A DNA stretch of 6,442 nucleotides from NCBI GenBank assembly GCA_014729935.1, contig WJJB01000121.1, positions 1 to 6,442 on the forward strand. Direction: 5' to 3'. Positions 5,617 to 6,442 of the stretch are shown here, in pieces (the stretch's first letter is position 1; every line of letters begins with the position of its first letter). The stretch comes from Candidatus Bathyarchaeota archaeon. GTDB lineage: Archaea > Asgardarchaeota > Lokiarchaeia > Sigyniarchaeales > Sigyniarchaeaceae. The notes under the pieces were generated by a model, which had not been told where the DNA came from, made no database searches, and saw only the letters and a program-made list of their open reading frames with translations. A program made the translations under genes and the position numbers.

Positions 5617-6416
5617 GTATTATCGGTTCGTTTCATGTTCTTGGTGGCATCCTTCATGGATTCCACGAATTCACGCACTTTCTTCACTAGAAATTCATTC
5701 TTGACGTCTTTTGGGTGCTTTTTAACGTGTTGTTCAATAATTCTAATGATGGCAGAGCCAACAATGACACCCGTGGCTCCAAGATCACGGATCTCTTTCA
5801 CGTGTGAAGGATGAGAGATTCCGAATCCCACGCACGTTGGAAGATGTTCCATTTCAGGGATTTGCTCTAACATCTTAAAAACTTGGTGCAGCTGGCTTGA
5901 AATTACCTTCCTTGCTCCGGTTACCCCACTTACCGCAACGACATACAAGAACCCTGACGCAAGGCATGCAATCTGGCTTGCACGGTCACTGCTTGACTCT
6001 GGCGTGACGAGCAATATCATGTGCATATCCTTGGCATCAAGAATTTTTTTGAAAGGAATTGCTTCTTCCAAGGGAACATCAGCGATGATAATTCCGTCCA
6101 CGCCTGCTTCCTTGAATTCGTCAAGCACGGTATCGCGCCGTTTCCCCACGCCAATTACATTCGCGTACGTCAAAATCACGATTGGCTTGTCCGTGAGGCT
6201 CCTGATCTCGTGAACCAGGTCGACAGCTTTCTTGAAATTCATTCCATTCTCGAATGACCGCACGTTGGCTTCTTGTATGACCGGTCCATCCGCCACGGGA
6301 TCCGTGTAGGGGATTCCCAGTTCTATAATATCCGCAAAAGGCAAGATGGCATCCATAATTTCCATGAAGGCATATGATGTCGGGTCTCCTGTTACCAAGA
6401 AGGGAATGAAAGCCAT
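5613..6416 (-). CDS. trpA: Tryptophan synthase alpha subunit
   Basis: A TIM-barrel enzyme that splits indole-3-glycerol phosphate into indole and glyceraldehyde 3-phosphate and channels indole to TrpB. Glu32 in IIELGIPYTDP and Asp43 in VADGPVIQ match the catalytic Glu49 and Asp60 of E. coli TrpA. VGFGISHPSHV (196-206) and VIVGSAI (217-223) form the phosphate-binding loops. The protein has 267 residues and begins almost directly at the first strand (MAFIPFLVTGDP). This lacks the ~15-residue N-terminal helix of enteric TrpA but resembles the short archaeal form. An in-frame stop at 6428-6426 leaves the ATG at 6416 as the only ATG start; GGAG at 6432-6429 is rather far from it (12 bases). YANVIG replaces the more usual YYNPI, a moderate change. 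The last four bases overlap the first trpE ATG. TrpB must be encoded outside the window. Confidence 0.96.
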   Translation of the reverse strand: MAFIPFLVTGDPTSYAFMEIMDAILPFADIIELGIPYTDPVADGPVIQEANVRSFENGMNFKKAVDLVHEIRSLTDKPIVILTYANVIGVGKRRDTVLDEFKEAGVDGIIIADVPLEEAIPFKKILDAKDMHMILLVTPESSSDRASQIACLASGFLYVVAVSGVTGARKVISSQLHQVFKMLEQIPEMEHLPTCVGFGISHPSHVKEIRDLGATGVIVGSAIIRIIEQHVKKHPKDVKNEFLVKKVREFVESMKDATKNMKRTDNT

Positions 6417-6417
6417 C

Positions 6418-6442
6418 TCATTTCTTTACTCCAACGAAGCAA
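6418..6442 (-). CDS. Possible 3' end of a gene upstream of trpA (fragment)
   Basis: Only 26 bases lie upstream of trpA. One minus-strand frame enters from the edge and reads CFVGVKK before a TGA at 6420-6418, two bases before the trpA ATG. Another frame reads ASLE before a TAA at 6428-6426. Either could be the tail of another trp gene such as trpB or trpF, given tight operon packing. The fragment is too short to identify, and a short leader without any gene is possible. Confidence 0.2.

Noticed and set aside
1..6442. CRISPR arrays, insertion sequences, tRNA genes
   Set aside because: No regularly spaced repeats, transposase motifs, terminal inverted repeats or cloverleaf patterns were seen on either strand.

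Overview
The window reads as a piece of an archaeal chromosome, most likely from an Asgard archaeon (Promethearchaeota, Lokiarchaeia-like in the broad sense). No rRNA or other phylogenetic marker is present, so this is inference. It rests on four things: a seven-helix membrane protein whose C-terminal domain resembles the longin/roadblock-like domains that are expanded in Asgard genomes; a small protein built from two ubiquitin-like beta-grasp units; archaeal-style signals (a TTTATA box, oligo-T stops, and GGTGA or AGGAGGT ribosome binding sites); and a TrpA with the short N-terminus known from Pyrococcus.

Layout. The left half is on the plus strand. It holds the C-terminal ~400 residues of a glycyl radical enzyme (2-1201, cut by the window edge), a 7TM plus longin-like protein (1272-2405), a 286-bp spacer with an inverted repeat and a TATA-like box, and a tandem ubiquitin-like protein (2692-3231). 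The right half is on the minus strand and is a compact tryptophan operon segment read right to left: trpA (6416-5613), trpE (5616-4045) and trpG (4042-3395). The two halves converge on a 163-bp spacer (3232-3394) with T-rich tracts suited to terminate both.

How the genes work together. TrpE and TrpG form anthranilate synthase: TrpG releases ammonia from glutamine, and TrpE uses it to turn chorismate into anthranilate. TrpA cleaves indole-3-glycerol phosphate to indole for TrpB. trpA and trpE overlap by four bases (ATGA), and trpG starts right after the trpE stop behind a full AGGAGGT, so the three are probably co-transcribed and translationally coupled. The operon ends at trpG. The remaining trp genes are not in the window, although another gene may end just upstream of trpA. 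The plus-strand genes show no clear link to tryptophan synthesis or to each other.

The parts most worth a second look are the tandem ubiquitin-like protein, which has no C-terminal Gly-Gly and no conjugation genes beside it in the window; the 7TM/longin-like fusion; the glycyl radical enzyme, which keeps Cys-x-Glu but appears to have lost the nearby Asp of diol dehydratases; and competing start sites in trpG and trpE.
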